Below, one piece after another: positions 21,072 to 30,716 of a stretch of DNA of 64,000 bases. The stretch spans positions 496,001 through 560,000 of the forward strand of contig JAVSMP010000001.1 of assembly GCA_032027145.1 (NCBI GenBank), written 5' to 3'. Both the position numbers and the translations under genes were made by a program. The notes beneath the pieces were generated by a model. It was not told where the DNA came from. It was given only the letters and a program-made list of their open reading frames with translations, and did not search any database. Position 1 is the stretch's first letter. The number at the start of each line of letters is the position of its first letter. The stretch comes from Ignavibacterium sp. GTDB lineage: Bacteria; Bacteroidota; Ignavibacteria; Ignavibacteriales; Ignavibacteriaceae.

Positions 21072-22523
21072 TTAATTAATTCTAACAATTTTTGCAGCAA
21101 ATGCACCATCCATCAAGTGCTTATGAGGGAAAGTCTGAATACAGCCGTTTTCATCTATAAGGCTGTCGTCAAGTTTCCCTTTTGCAGATTCAAATCTAAA
21201 ATCCGGATGAGTATCTAAAAACTTTTTTACAATCTCATAATTTTCTTCAGGTTCAATAGAACAAGTACTGTAAACTAAAACTCCGCCTGGCTTAACAAGT
21301 TCAGATGCTTTTACAAGTAATTTCAGCTGCATCTCTGTCATTTTTCTTAAATCAAAAATATCTTTTTTCCATTTGATATCTGGTTTTTTTGAAAGTGTAC
21401 CTGTACCGCTGCAGGGAACATCAGCAAGCACTCTGTCATAAGGCTCCGACTTGTATTCAAGTGCATCAATTTCAATAGTTTCAACAATCTTTAACCCGAG
21501 CCGCTCATTATTTTTTCTAACAAGATTCAGCCTTCCATCATATCGGTCTAGTGCGGTTATCTTTCCCTGATTTTTCATAAGTGAACCGAGATATGCAGTT
21601 TTTCCACCTGGTGCAGAGCACATATCAAGTACATTCATTCCGGGGTGCACATCGAGTAATCTAACGGCTAAACCTGCGCTTTCATCCTGAATGTTAAAGT
21701 ATCCTTTCTGATAATATTCCCATGCTGTTATGTTAGTAAGGTTTTGCAGCTGAACAAACTCTTCAAGAAATTTTACTGGTCGATATTTCAGGTTAACCTG
21801 CTCCAATAAAGTTTTAAAACCGGTGATATCAGTTTTAATAGCATTAACACGCAGGGTAAGATAAGGCTTTTCGTTATTTGCCATTAATAGTTTTTCTGTT
21901 TCTTCTCTGCCAAATCTTTCAAGATATCTTTTTACCATCCAGGATGGATGAGAATAATAGGCACTCAGATAACCGATAAGGTCTTCATTTGGATCCGGAT
22001 AGCGGATAGCACTTTTGTTTCTAATAATGTTTCTTAAAATAGCATTTGTAAGATCAGCGGGTTTTTGTCCCTGTAGTTTTTTTACAAATTCAACAGCTTC
22101 ATTAACAGCAGCATGATCGGGAATCCTGTCAAGAAACATAATCTGGTACAGTGCAACACGTAAACCATTTTTTAGATTAGGAATTGCTTTTGAAAACTGC
22201 CCTTTATAAAATCCGTTAAGTATCCAATCAAGTCTGCCCTGCCATCTTGTAACACCATGTACAATTTCATAAAGTAAAGCTTTATCAGGTCCACTCAACT
22301 CTGAATTCTTCAACTCATTATCAAGTAGTTTTTCCAGATAAGCATCAGTTCTTTCTACACGATTAAGTATCTTAACCGCAAGCCCTCTTACCCCCTGATA
22401 AAGATCAATCACTTTGTGTTCTTCTAAATGAGCAGAGTCTTTAATTTCAACAATTTGATCGTTAGTGTTTTCTGATTCAGTCAATTTATTCTGTTCTGAA
22501 TTTTGAGTATTAGGGTCTTCCAA
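21072..22523 (-). CDS. rsmB: 16S rRNA (cytosine-967-C5)-methyltransferase RsmB
   Basis: A 483-residue enzyme with an N-terminal NusB-like RNA-binding domain (residues ~40-190) and a C-terminal SAM-dependent Fmu/RsmB domain. The SAM loop is VLDMCSAPGGKTAYLGS; the catalytic cysteines are in DVPCSGTGTLSKKPDI and VYSTCSIEPEEN. The start is TTG at 22523, supported by AGAGG seven bases upstream and formed directly after the GlmU-like stop (TAGTTG). This adds a ~37-residue polar extension; an in-frame GTG near 22412 would match the usual family start. Confidence 0.92.
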   Translation of the reverse strand: MEDPNTQNSEQNKLTESENTNDQIVEIKDSAHLEEHKVIDLYQGVRGLAVKILNRVERTDAYLEKLLDNELKNSELSGPDKALLYEIVHGVTRWQGRLDWILNGFYKGQFSKAIPNLKNGLRVALYQIMFLDRIPDHAAVNEAVEFVKKLQGQKPADLTNAILRNIIRNKSAIRYPDPNEDLIGYLSAYYSHPSWMVKRYLERFGREETEKLLMANNEKPYLTLRVNAIKTDITGFKTLLEQVNLKYRPVKFLEEFVQLQNLTNITAWEYYQKGYFNIQDESAGLAVRLLDVHPGMNVLDMCSAPGGKTAYLGSLMKNQGKITALDRYDGRLNLVRKNNERLGLKIVETIEIDALEYKSEPYDRVLADVPCSGTGTLSKKPDIKWKKDIFDLRKMTEMQLKLLVKASELVKPGGVLVYSTCSIEPEENYEIVKKFLDTHPDFRFESAKGKLDDSLIDENGCIQTFPHKHLMDGAFAAKIVRIN

Positions 22524-23777
22524 CTAATAACCTCTTTTTATTCTGTCTGATTGAGTCAATTCAAAAATAAATTTAAATAATTTCTCATCAATATTATCAA
22601 AATCAATATTTCTTCTATTTATTACTATTCTTGCTGTCTCGATTGCTTTATTAACATCGTAAACTTTTGATGAGCTGTCTCCGCCCCAGATAAATGATGG
22701 TATATATTTATCCGGAAAACCTGATGAAAAGACATTGCAAGCAAATCCCACAACAGTACCAGTGTTAAACTTAGTATTAATAGCGCTTTTGGAATGGTCT
22801 CCTATCATCATCCCCAAAAAACGATGGTTACTATCAACTTCCTTATCACTGAATTTAATTTTAATTAAGGAGTAATTGTTTTTAAGATCACTGTTATTCG
22901 TACCTGCACCAAGATTAACCCAGCTGCCGATATATGAATGTCCGATAAATCCAGCATGCTGTTTATTTGAGTAATCCATAAAAATAGATCCTTCAACTTC
23001 TCCGCCTATTTTGCAAACTTTGCCAATGGATGTATTTCCATAAATTGTTGCCCCGGCTTTTATTTTAGCTGAAGCACCGATAAAGCAAGGTCCTTCGATA
23101 AAAGAGTTGGGATAAATAAAAACATCATCATCAATTATCACTGGTCCGTTTGAAGCATCAATCACCACGCCCGGTTTAATAATAACATTTTTTCCAATAA
23201 AAATATCTTCTTTATTTATTAAGCGAATATGATGCTCAGCCTGATTTATAAAATTCTCCTTATTTTGCATCTTAAGGCGGTTAAAATCCAATTCTATTTG
23301 TGAACCATTGTAAAAAATCATATCCCACAAATAATTAACGCATTTAAGATCTAATATTTTTATCGGAAGACTATTAAAATCATTTATCGAAAAAAGATCT
23401 TTCAAATGTTTTAATTTATACTTTAGATTTGTTCCCGATAGATAAGCAGCAACAACTGTATCTTCATTTACAAAAACTTTATCTTCAGAACTTGAAAGTG
23501 GAAGCAGTTCTGAGATATTCGATGGAGCAATAACTCTTCCATTGATAAATAAGCATTCTGTTTCTTCAATTCTGTTAACCAAACATTCAGGGTTATTACG
23601 CTTTACAATTTCCTCCAGATAAGGTCGGCAGTGAAGGGTAACTTTAACATTTTCGTACCTGCTTATTATTCTCTGCTTTAGTGATTCTACTCCACATAAG
23701 AGATCATAAACCGGTCTTGAGTAAACAAGCGGTTCAAGATTTGAATAATTTTCGTCTTCAAATATACATATCTGCAA
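22524..23777 (-). CDS. Alternative GlmU-type nucleotidyltransferase with beta-helix domain
   Basis: A 417-residue protein that starts QICIFEDENYSNLEPLVYSRPVYDL, matching (as I recognise it) the 'alternative bacterial GlmU' group common in Bacteroidota, where the pyrophosphorylase half is divergent. The C-terminal ~200 residues form a left-handed beta-helix (IGKNVIIKPGVVIDA, IYPNSFIEGPCFIG, IGSWVNLGAGTNNSDL), the domain used for acetyl transfer in GlmU. It probably supplies UDP-GlcNAc for peptidoglycan and lipid A. The TTG start at 23777 is preceded by AAGGAT, which supports it. It heads the run glmU-like, rsmB, rodZ-like, ligA. Confidence 0.82.
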   Translation of the reverse strand: MQICIFEDENYSNLEPLVYSRPVYDLLCGVESLKQRIISRYENVKVTLHCRPYLEEIVKRNNPECLVNRIEETECLFINGRVIAPSNISELLPLSSSEDKVFVNEDTVVAAYLSGTNLKYKLKHLKDLFSINDFNSLPIKILDLKCVNYLWDMIFYNGSQIELDFNRLKMQNKENFINQAEHHIRLINKEDIFIGKNVIIKPGVVIDASNGPVIIDDDVFIYPNSFIEGPCFIGASAKIKAGATIYGNTSIGKVCKIGGEVEGSIFMDYSNKQHAGFIGHSYIGSWVNLGAGTNNSDLKNNYSLIKIKFSDKEVDSNHRFLGMMIGDHSKSAINTKFNTGTVVGFACNVFSSGFPDKYIPSFIWGGDSSSKVYDVNKAIETARIVINRRNIDFDNIDEKLFKFIFELTQSDRIKRGY

Positions 23778-24034
23778 AGTTTTTAATCCTTAATAAATTA
23801 ACAATGGAATTTAACATTTTTTGAATAAAGATTCTTTACTTAAATATAGTTAATAAGCTTATTGAACAAGGTTTTTTTTGATGTATGGGGAGTACCGCTT
23901 TTAATCAAATGATCTTTAAGCAGTAATATGGTTTTCAGTACCTGATGCTTTCTTTAAGAAAAATGTAAATATTTTAGAAATGATTTTGGATATACAAATA
24001 AATGCATCATTTAAATGACATTAAATTTTACAAT

Positions 24035-27000
24035 CTATTGTTCTGTTACATTTGTTACAGAAGCAGTTTTCCTTGAGAAGAAAGAATAGATTGCCGGAAT
24101 AATAAACAGCGTTAAAAATGTTGAAAGCATTAATCCGCCAATTACTGCAATACCCATAGAAACCCTGCTTTCAGAACCTGCACCAATCGCCAGTGCGATT
24201 GGCAAAATTCCTAAAACTGTTGAAAGACTGGTCATCAATATAGGCCTTAAACGGGCAGCAGCGGCATTAATAACTGCATCATTTTTAGCTAAGCCAGCTG
24301 CTTTCCTCTGATTTGCAAATTCAACAATTAAAATTCCATTTTTTGTTACAAGACCAATAAGCATAATAATACCGATCTCACTAAAGATATTAAGTGTTTG
24401 ATTAAAATACCAAAGCGAGAACAGTGCCCCTAATAATGCAAGTGGAACAGTAAACAGTATTATAAATGGATCTCGGAAGCTCTCAAATTGTGCAGCAAGT
24501 ATTAAATAAATCAATCCAAGCGCAAGTAAAAATGCAAAGGCAAGGCTTGATGAACTTTCCTTAAATTCTTTTGATACGCCATCTAACGCCGTCGAAAACT
24601 TTTCATCAAGTACATTATCAGCAACACTATACATTATATCAATTCCTTCTCCCAGAGATACACCCGGAGCTAAGCCAGCAGAAACAGTAGCAGAAACATA
24701 CCGGTTAAATCTGAACAACTGAGGCGGCGCACTTTGCTCATCTACATAAACAACATTATCAAGCTGAATCAATTCGCCATTATTATTCTTAACATAAGTT
24801 GACTTTAAATCAATTGGTGCATCCCGGTTTTCTCTGGAAAATTGTCCAATCACCTGATATTGTTTCCCATCCTTAATAAAATATCCAAATCTTTGTCCGC
24901 TGAATGCAGATTGAATTGTTTGAGCAATATCAATTGTAGAAACACCGAGCGCTCTAGCTTTTTGTCTATCAATCGAAATTTTAAGTTCCGGTTTATTAAA
25001 CTTAAGATTTGTCTCAACTACAGTGAAAGCATTAGTTTTTTTTGCTTCTTCAATAAACAGAGGTAAAAATTTTCTCAATGCTTCGAAGTTAGGTGCCTGT
25101 AATACAAATTGTATCGGTAACCCGGCTCTTCTGCCGCCGATTGTTTGCTGTTGAGTTATGAATGTTCTGGCTCCGCTTAAACTGCTTACAACAGGGGTTA
25201 AATCATCAGCAATTTGCTGCTGAGATCTTTCCCTATTTTCTGCATCTTTTAAAATCAAGTTTATAGAGCCGGAGTTAACTGAAGAAGCTCCCCAGCCCGG
25301 AGATGTTATCGAGATTATGCCTTCCTTCTCAGGTACTTTGTCCTTTAAGACTTGAACTGTCTCATCAATATACCGCTCCATATATTCAAATGTAGCACCC
25401 TCCTGAGCTGTTATACTTAAATTAAGTCTTCCTCTGTCTTCAAGCGGTGCAAGTTCTGTCGGCAATGCTGAGTAAATAACATAAATTAATGCCAGCGCGG
25501 CAAATGTAACAGGAAATGCAAGCCATCTGTGTTCTATAAAATATTTAAGCTGTCTTTGATAAGTATTATTGAAGGAAACAAAAAATGGTTCGGTTAAATT
25601 GTAAAACCAATTATGATGCTCTCTGCGTTTAAGAATTTTTGTACTTAACATTGGTGTTAAAGTAAGAGCAACAAATGCGGAGATAATAACCGAGCCGGCT
25701 ACAACCATACCAAATTCGCGGAACAATCTTCCGGTTATGCCCTGTAAAAAAATAACCGGCATAAATACAGCAGAAAGAGCAATGGTGGTTGATATTACAG
25801 CAAAAAATATTTCTGCGGATCCTTTTCTTCCAGCTTCAACAGGGTCCATTTTGTTTTCAATTTTTGTATAAATATTTTCAAGAACAACAATTGCATCATC
25901 AACAACCATCCCGATTGCCAGAACAATGCCCAGCAATGTTAAAACATTTATTGAAAAGTCAGCAATATACATTATGAAAAATGTACCAATCAATGAGATC
26001 GGTATTACAAGTATCGGAATCAGAGTGGTTCTCCAATCGCGTAAAAACAAAAATATTATCAATACAACCAAACAGAATGCAAGAATTATTGTTTCTTCCA
26101 CTTCTTTGATTGAATTGCGGATGAAAGTAGTAATATCAAAGCCAATACCTGTTTTAATATCCGGCGGCAGACTTTTTTTAATTACTTCAAGTCTCTTATA
26201 AAACTCGTCTGCAATTGCAATATTATTTGCACCCGCCTGTGAAATCAATACAACACCAACCATTGGAATTCCGTCACGCTTTAAAATAGTGCGCTCATTC
26301 TCGGCACCAAGTTGCGAATGCCCTACATCCTTAACTCTTACAATGTTTCCGCCAATCTCTTTAATGATTAGATTATCAAATTCAACTTCAGTCTGTAATC
26401 TTCCGATTGTTCTGATAGAAAGCTCTGTATTATCTCCCTCTATTCTACCTGAGGGTAGTTCAACGTTTTCTCTGTTCAGAGCATTTCTTACATCAACCGG
26501 AGAAAGACGGAAAGCTGCAAGTTTAGCTGGGTCCAGCCACAGCCTCATTGCGTATTTTCTTTCACCCCAGATTTGAACTGATCCAACTCCGCTTATAGTT
26601 TGCAGTCTTTCTTTAAAAATATTATTTGCAATTTCACTCAGCTCAAGCAAGCTTCTGGTATCGCTTTGGATATTAAGGAACACTATTGGAGTTGCATCTG
26701 CATCCGCCTTTGAGACAATCGGCATATCAATATCTGGTGGAAGATTAAAAAGAGCTCTTGATACTCTGTCACGAACATCATTAGCTGCTGCTTCCATATC
26801 AATATCAATATCAAATTCAACTGTAATTGTACTTCTTCCATCCCGGCTTGCTGATGTTAATGATTTTATGCCGGCAATACCATTAATTGATTCTTCCAAC
26901 GGTTCTGTAATCTGGCTTTCGATTACATCAGCATTTGCTCCAACATAATTTGTTGAAACTGTTATTATTGGGGGATCAACTGAGGGAAATTCTCTAACAC

Positions 27001-27097
27001 CGAGATATGTATAACCTAAAACTCCAAACACTATGATGATTATAGACATAACCATCGCAAGAACAGGGCGCTGAATACTTATTGAAGAAAGACTCAT
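24035..27097 (-). CDS. RND-family efflux transporter, AcrB/MexB type
   Basis: A 1020-residue inner-membrane pump driven by the proton gradient, with 12 membrane helices and two large periplasmic loops. The opening IQRPVLAMVMSIIIIVFG and the proton-relay GMVVDDAIVVLENIY (paired Asp in TM4) are classic HAE1 features, as is VTKNGILIVEFANQR in the second half. It pumps drugs, dyes, bile-like compounds or metabolites together with an adaptor and an outer-membrane channel. The adaptor is the next gene upstream at 27108; no TolC-like channel gene is in the window, so that partner must be encoded elsewhere. Confidence 0.93.
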   Translation of the reverse strand: MSLSSISIQRPVLAMVMSIIIIVFGVLGYTYLGVREFPSVDPPIITVSTNYVGANADVIESQITEPLEESINGIAGIKSLTSASRDGRSTITVEFDIDIDMEAAANDVRDRVSRALFNLPPDIDMPIVSKADADATPIVFLNIQSDTRSLLELSEIANNIFKERLQTISGVGSVQIWGERKYAMRLWLDPAKLAAFRLSPVDVRNALNRENVELPSGRIEGDNTELSIRTIGRLQTEVEFDNLIIKEIGGNIVRVKDVGHSQLGAENERTILKRDGIPMVGVVLISQAGANNIAIADEFYKRLEVIKKSLPPDIKTGIGFDITTFIRNSIKEVEETIILAFCLVVLIIFLFLRDWRTTLIPILVIPISLIGTFFIMYIADFSINVLTLLGIVLAIGMVVDDAIVVLENIYTKIENKMDPVEAGRKGSAEIFFAVISTTIALSAVFMPVIFLQGITGRLFREFGMVVAGSVIISAFVALTLTPMLSTKILKRREHHNWFYNLTEPFFVSFNNTYQRQLKYFIEHRWLAFPVTFAALALIYVIYSALPTELAPLEDRGRLNLSITAQEGATFEYMERYIDETVQVLKDKVPEKEGIISITSPGWGASSVNSGSINLILKDAENRERSQQQIADDLTPVVSSLSGARTFITQQQTIGGRRAGLPIQFVLQAPNFEALRKFLPLFIEEAKKTNAFTVVETNLKFNKPELKISIDRQKARALGVSTIDIAQTIQSAFSGQRFGYFIKDGKQYQVIGQFSRENRDAPIDLKSTYVKNNNGELIQLDNVVYVDEQSAPPQLFRFNRYVSATVSAGLAPGVSLGEGIDIMYSVADNVLDEKFSTALDGVSKEFKESSSSLAFAFLLALGLIYLILAAQFESFRDPFIILFTVPLALLGALFSLWYFNQTLNIFSEIGIIMLIGLVTKNGILIVEFANQRKAAGLAKNDAVINAAAARLRPILMTSLSTVLGILPIALAIGAGSESRVSMGIAVIGGLMLSTFLTLFIIPAIYSFFSRKTASVTNVTEQ

Positions 27098-27107
27098 TTA
27101 TAATTTC

Positions 27108-28181
27108 TTATTTAACAAACTCAGAAATAGTAACTTTTGACATTGGTTTAATTTGAAGTATCCCCGAAGTTATTACTGTATCACCAGCATTTAATCCTGA
27201 AACAACCTGAATGGAGGTTTCTTCTCTTATACCAATATCTACATTTTGTTGGGCTACTACACCATTTTTATAAAGATAAACTTTCTGACCTTTTAGCTCC
27301 GGAACAATTGCAACAGAGGGCACTAATATTGCATCATTGATTTTTTTAAGACTAAGTTCAACATTTGCAAACGCTCCCGGAATCAGCTCAGAATAATTTG
27401 AATTGCATATAGCTCTAATTTTCAATGTCCTTGTTCCGGGATCAATTTTAGGTTCTATCGCATAAATTTTTGCTTTAAAAACAGTTGCACTGCCGCTTAT
27501 CTTAAAATCTAACTCATCTCCCTTTTTTACCGATGTTGAATACTTTTCAGGAATAGAAAAATCAATCTTAATAATATTCAAATTCTGAAAAGTAGCTATA
27601 ATAGTGGATGTTGTAAGATAACTTCCTTCACTAACTGATCTTAATCCAATTGTACCGCTAAATGGTGCGCGAATTTCAGTTTTATCTATTTGCGCTTTAA
27701 TTAAATCATAATCTGCTTTATTAACATTAAGTTCGCCAAGTGTGTTATCATACTCTTCCTGGCTGATTAAATTTCCATCACGCAATTGTCTTTGTCTGAA
27801 TTCTTTTTCTTCGGCAAGTTTAACCTTTGACTCTGCTCTTCTTAATTGAGCCTGCAGATCTGCATCGTTTATTTTTACAAGAAGATCGCCTTTATCAACA
27901 TAACTTCCTTCATTAAAGAGAATTTTCGTTATCTTACCCGCAACTTCACTCTTTAGCTCTACTTCTTCATTCGCTAATATTGTTCCCGTAGTTAACACAT
28001 TATTATTCATTATCTGCGGTACTACAATGTAAGCTTTAACAGATACAGGATCTTCAGTTTTATTGCCGGCAAGATTGTTATTTTCTTTTGAAGATGAAGA
28101 AAGAAGTTTTGGCAACAGTATTATTAAAAGTAAAACCAGGATTACTGCCGTGATAATAATTTTTTTAATGTTGTTTTTCAT
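27108..28181 (-). CDS. RND efflux periplasmic adaptor (membrane fusion protein)
   Basis: A 357-residue adaptor with an N-terminal membrane anchor (KKIIITAVILVLLLIILL), a biotinyl-lipoyl-like half (GKITKILFNEGSYVDKGDLLVKI), a short coiled-coil hairpin around AQLRRAESKVKLAEEKEFR, the second lipoyl half (TEIRAPFSGTIGLRSVSEGS) and a beta-barrel plus membrane-proximal domain. It bridges the pump to an outer-membrane channel in the periplasm. Ten bp separate it from the pump gene, so they form one transcript. Confidence 0.92.
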   Translation of the reverse strand: MKNNIKKIIITAVILVLLLIILLPKLLSSSSKENNNLAGNKTEDPVSVKAYIVVPQIMNNNVLTTGTILANEEVELKSEVAGKITKILFNEGSYVDKGDLLVKINDADLQAQLRRAESKVKLAEEKEFRQRQLRDGNLISQEEYDNTLGELNVNKADYDLIKAQIDKTEIRAPFSGTIGLRSVSEGSYLTTSTIIATFQNLNIIKIDFSIPEKYSTSVKKGDELDFKISGSATVFKAKIYAIEPKIDPGTRTLKIRAICNSNYSELIPGAFANVELSLKKINDAILVPSVAIVPELKGQKVYLYKNGVVAQQNVDIGIREETSIQVVSGLNAGDTVITSGILQIKPMSKVTISEFVK

Positions 28182-28273
28182 AATTGAAGTTTAATATCAA
28201 AGTAACCAAATAAAATCTTAACTAAAATATAGAAATAAAAAAGGCTAATTTATAAAACTTGTGATGTAGAATA

Positions 28274-28912
28274 TTATTTTGTCAATATCATTTTCTTTAT
28301 TTGGGTAAAGCCAGCCGTTGATAATTGGTAGATATAAACTCCGCTTGGTAATTCTGCTGCATTAAAATCAACACTGTAATTACCTGCTTCTTTGTTTTCA
28401 TTTACAAGAGTTGCTATTTCTTTGCCAAGAATATCATAAACTTTTAATGTTACAAATTGTTTGTTGGCTATTGCATACTGAATACTGGTTACAGAATTAA
28501 AGGGATTCGGGAAATTTTGATTTAAAGAAAATCTTGTTGGAATACTTACTTCAACTTCAATAGTATTTGAATATTCAAACGTTCCATCAAAATCGGTTTG
28601 CTTTAACCTGTATTGATATTTACCAGTAGAAAGATTTTCATCTACAAAAGAATATGATTGTGGTTCTGTTGTTGTACCATTACCGTTTACAAAATCGATG
28701 TTTTTCCATTCCTCATTTTTATTATCTCGTCTTTCGATGTGAAATCCCTGATTATTTATCTCTGAAGCAGTTATCCAGCTAAGTAACACATTATTACCGT
28801 TTACTTCAGCAGAGAATGATGCAAGCTCTACAGGGACAGTTCTTCCTGCTGTCCTATACTCTCCGTTCATATCTGCACCTACCCAGATATATCCGCTTGA
28901 GTCAATTGCCAT
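28274..28912 (-). pseudogene. Orphan T9SS C-terminal tail (fragment of a secreted protein)
   Basis: About 210 residues with no signal peptide. The visible N-terminus, MAIDSSGYIWVGADM, looks like one blade of a longer propeller. It is followed by a PVELASFSAEVNGNNVLLSW Ig-like linker and a complete T9SS type A tail (NQNFPNPFNSVTSIQY, KVYDILGKEIATLVNE, LPSGVYIYQL, ending MILTK). The reading frame continues upstream only through the rpmE terminator and into rpmE in another frame, so a real N-terminus is absent. I read it as the decayed 3' end of a larger T9SS cargo gene next to rpmE. It could still be expressed, but export by Sec would not be expected. Confidence 0.6.
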
Positions 28913-28949
28913 AAAAAGAACAGAGTATCCTAAACCGGATAAACCATTA

Positions 28950-28980
28950 AAATAAAAAACCCCGAATGTTCGGGGTTTAT
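28950..28980 (-). terminator. Intrinsic terminator of rpmE
   Basis: On the minus strand AACCCCGA-ACAT-TCGGGGTT forms a strong 8-bp stem with a 4-nt loop and continues into TTTTATTTT. It begins ~20 bp after the rpmE stop, the expected place. Confidence 0.88.
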
Positions 28981-28997
28981 CACACCTCAAAAAACTA

Positions 28998-29246
28998 TTA
29001 TTTCTTTTTGCTGTATTTTTTGTTGAACTTTTCAACTCTGCCGGCAGTATCAAGTAATTTTTGTTTTCCTGTAAAAAACGGATGTGAACCACTTGATATA
29101 TCCAACTTTACTAAGGGATAGGTTTTGCCATCAGTCCATTCAATAGTATCATTTGTTTTAATCGTCGATCTGGTTAAAATTGCAAAATCACAAGATGCAT
29201 CTTGAAATACAACTGGCTTATATTCCGGGTGAATTCCTGATTTCAT
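28998..29246 (-). CDS. rpmE: 50S ribosomal protein L31, type B
   Basis: An 82-residue ribosomal protein. The sequence [19 protein letters not shown] and the later [20 protein letters not shown] are those of L31 type B (also called RpmE2). The four zinc-binding cysteines of the type A form are missing; only a single cysteine remains, so it should work without zinc. It is flanked by its own candidate promoter and a strong terminator, implying a single-gene transcript. Confidence 0.95.
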   Translation of the reverse strand: MKSGIHPEYKPVVFQDASCDFAILTRSTIKTNDTIEWTDGKTYPLVKLDISSGSHPFFTGKQKLLDTAGRVEKFNKKYSKKK

Positions 29247-29269
29247 ATCATTCCTAATTATTTGGTTTT

Positions 29270-29277
29270 CAAAAATA
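29270..29277 (-). promoter_or_regulatory. Candidate -7 promoter element for rpmE
   Basis: TATTTTTG on the minus strand matches TAnnTTTG and would give a leader of about 15-20 bases before the rpmE ATG at 29246. A clear -33 TTTG at normal spacing is not evident. Confidence 0.35.
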
Positions 29278-29323
29278 GTGGGTGTAAATATATGATTTTA
29301 AGCTAAATTATCCAATAAATGTT

Positions 29324-30031
29324 TTAAGGCATTTTCTCTGATTTTTGTTCATTACCGGCTTCTTTTTGACCCTCAGCCTTCATTTTCAGCAGTTGAACTT
29401 CCTGCTTTTCTTTGGTGGATAAACTTCGCTGCATAAAATTTAAGTTTTTCTTACTTACTTCCTGTGAACTTACATTAACAGGCGTTTGGATTAGATTCTC
29501 TTCCAGCTTTTGAACTTTATTAGATTGAATACTGTCTGAAGTTGTTTTTTCATTATACGATACTTCAGGAATTATCCCGCGATTGGTACCAAGCACCTCT
29601 TCAGTATTTTTTTCTTCACCTTTAGCTGTCTTATCCTTAAAATTCTCTTTTACTGATTCCCGCCTGATTGTGTTCTGCTCTTTTTTAGGTTTCTTACTTA
29701 TTTCTTCATCTTCATTCTGAAGAATTATATCATCCATCGTCTCAGTTATATAAATATCCTCTCTCAGGCGCGGTTCAATATTCAAGGGATCTTCCATAAC
29801 TTCCGAATTACCATCAACAACAAAGAAAATAATTATTGTTGATGCAAGAACAACTGCAGCCGGAACAAGCTTTGGCGGAGTAAGAAGATTTTTCCAAAAG
29901 CTTTTTTTCTGTTTCTTTCCAGTTGAATTTATTTTTCTGAACAGCTCAGTTTCAAAGTTTTTCGGTGCATTAACTTCCGGCAAGTTTTTTAAATCTTCTA
30001 ACAACTTTTTATTTATATTTTCATCATTCAT
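29324..30031 (-). CDS. Putative membrane anti-sigma factor
   Basis: A 235-residue protein just downstream (5-bp gap) of the ECF sigma gene. It has a cytosolic N-terminal ~50 residues, one membrane helix (LVPAAVVLASTIIIFFVV), and a Glu/Lys/Ser-rich extracytoplasmic tail with coiled-coil character near the end (EKQEVQLLKMKAEGQKEA). This is the arrangement of anti-sigma factors. It lacks the HxxxCxxC zinc motif of the ZAS family, so the sigma-binding domain would be divergent. The role is inferred from neighbourhood and topology. Confidence 0.6.
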   Translation of the reverse strand: MNDENINKKLLEDLKNLPEVNAPKNFETELFRKINSTGKKQKKSFWKNLLTPPKLVPAAVVLASTIIIFFVVDGNSEVMEDPLNIEPRLREDIYITETMDDIILQNEDEEISKKPKKEQNTIRRESVKENFKDKTAKGEEKNTEEVLGTNRGIIPEVSYNEKTTSDSIQSNKVQKLEENLIQTPVNVSSQEVSKKNLNFMQRSLSTKEKQEVQLLKMKAEGQKEAGNEQKSEKMP

Positions 30032-30036
30032 CTATC

Positions 30037-30621
30037 TCAATCCTTATAAATATCCTTTAGATATTTTTGCAGCTCTGATCTGCCGCGGTTAATCCGAGAT
30101 TTAACGGTTCCAATTTCTATTTGCATAATTTCCGCAATTTCCTCATAAGATAATTCTTGTATGTCTCTTAAAATCACTGCCTCACGATAAGTATCTCTTA
30201 CTTTCAATAGTGCTTTCTGAATAATTTCACTTTTAATTTTCATATCAGTTTGAATATCCGGTCTATAGGCTTCGTCAGGAATATCAAATGTCTTCTGTTC
30301 GTCGCCATAACTGTTAATTGAAAAGAAATTTCTTCTGCGTTTTCGCTGATATTCAGTACGGGCAAGATTGCCTGCGATTGTATAAATCCAGGTTGAAAAT
30401 TTTGCCAAAGAACTATAGTTATCTTTGTATCTGTAAACTTTTATAAAAGTATCCTGAACTACATCAACGCAACTATCATAATCACCAAGAAATCTATATA
30501 CAAAATTTATTAACGGATTTTTAAATCTGCTTACCAAAATCTCAAATGCTTTTTCATTTCCACTGCTTTGAAATTCAAGTATAAGCTCTTCATCTGATAA
30601 ATCGTTAAAATTTCTTTCCAC
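30037..30621 (-). CDS. ECF-type RNA polymerase sigma factor (RpoE-like)
   Basis: A 194-residue sigma factor with region 2 (ILVSRFKNPLINFVYRFLG, DVVQDTFIKVY, FSTWIYTIAGNLARTEYQRK) binding the -10 element and core polymerase, and region 4 (AVILRDIQELSYEEIAEIM, IGTVKSRINRGRSELQ) with the -35 helix-turn-helix. The length is typical of ECF proteins. The start is GTG at 30621. The next gene is a membrane anti-sigma candidate, so signal-controlled release is likely. The target regulon is unknown. Confidence 0.92.
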   Translation of the reverse strand: MERNFNDLSDEELILEFQSSGNEKAFEILVSRFKNPLINFVYRFLGDYDSCVDVVQDTFIKVYRYKDNYSSLAKFSTWIYTIAGNLARTEYQRKRRRNFFSINSYGDEQKTFDIPDEAYRPDIQTDMKIKSEIIQKALLKVRDTYREAVILRDIQELSYEEIAEIMQIEIGTVKSRINRGRSELQKYLKDIYKD

Positions 30622-30716
30622 CAGTCAACTTTTACTTGGTTAGTATAAATTTTGTTTCAATTTTTATTTGAAAATTACTAAAAAGACTTGAATTATTATA
30701 TGTTCAACTGTTTTTC

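Noticed and set aside
24035-28181. Complete tripartite efflux operon
   Set aside because: Pump and adaptor are present but no TolC-type channel gene is nearby, so only two components can be claimed.
28913-29092. Longer N-terminus for the orphan T9SS tail gene
   Set aside because: The extra codons are rpmE and its terminator read in another frame and give no protein-like sequence.
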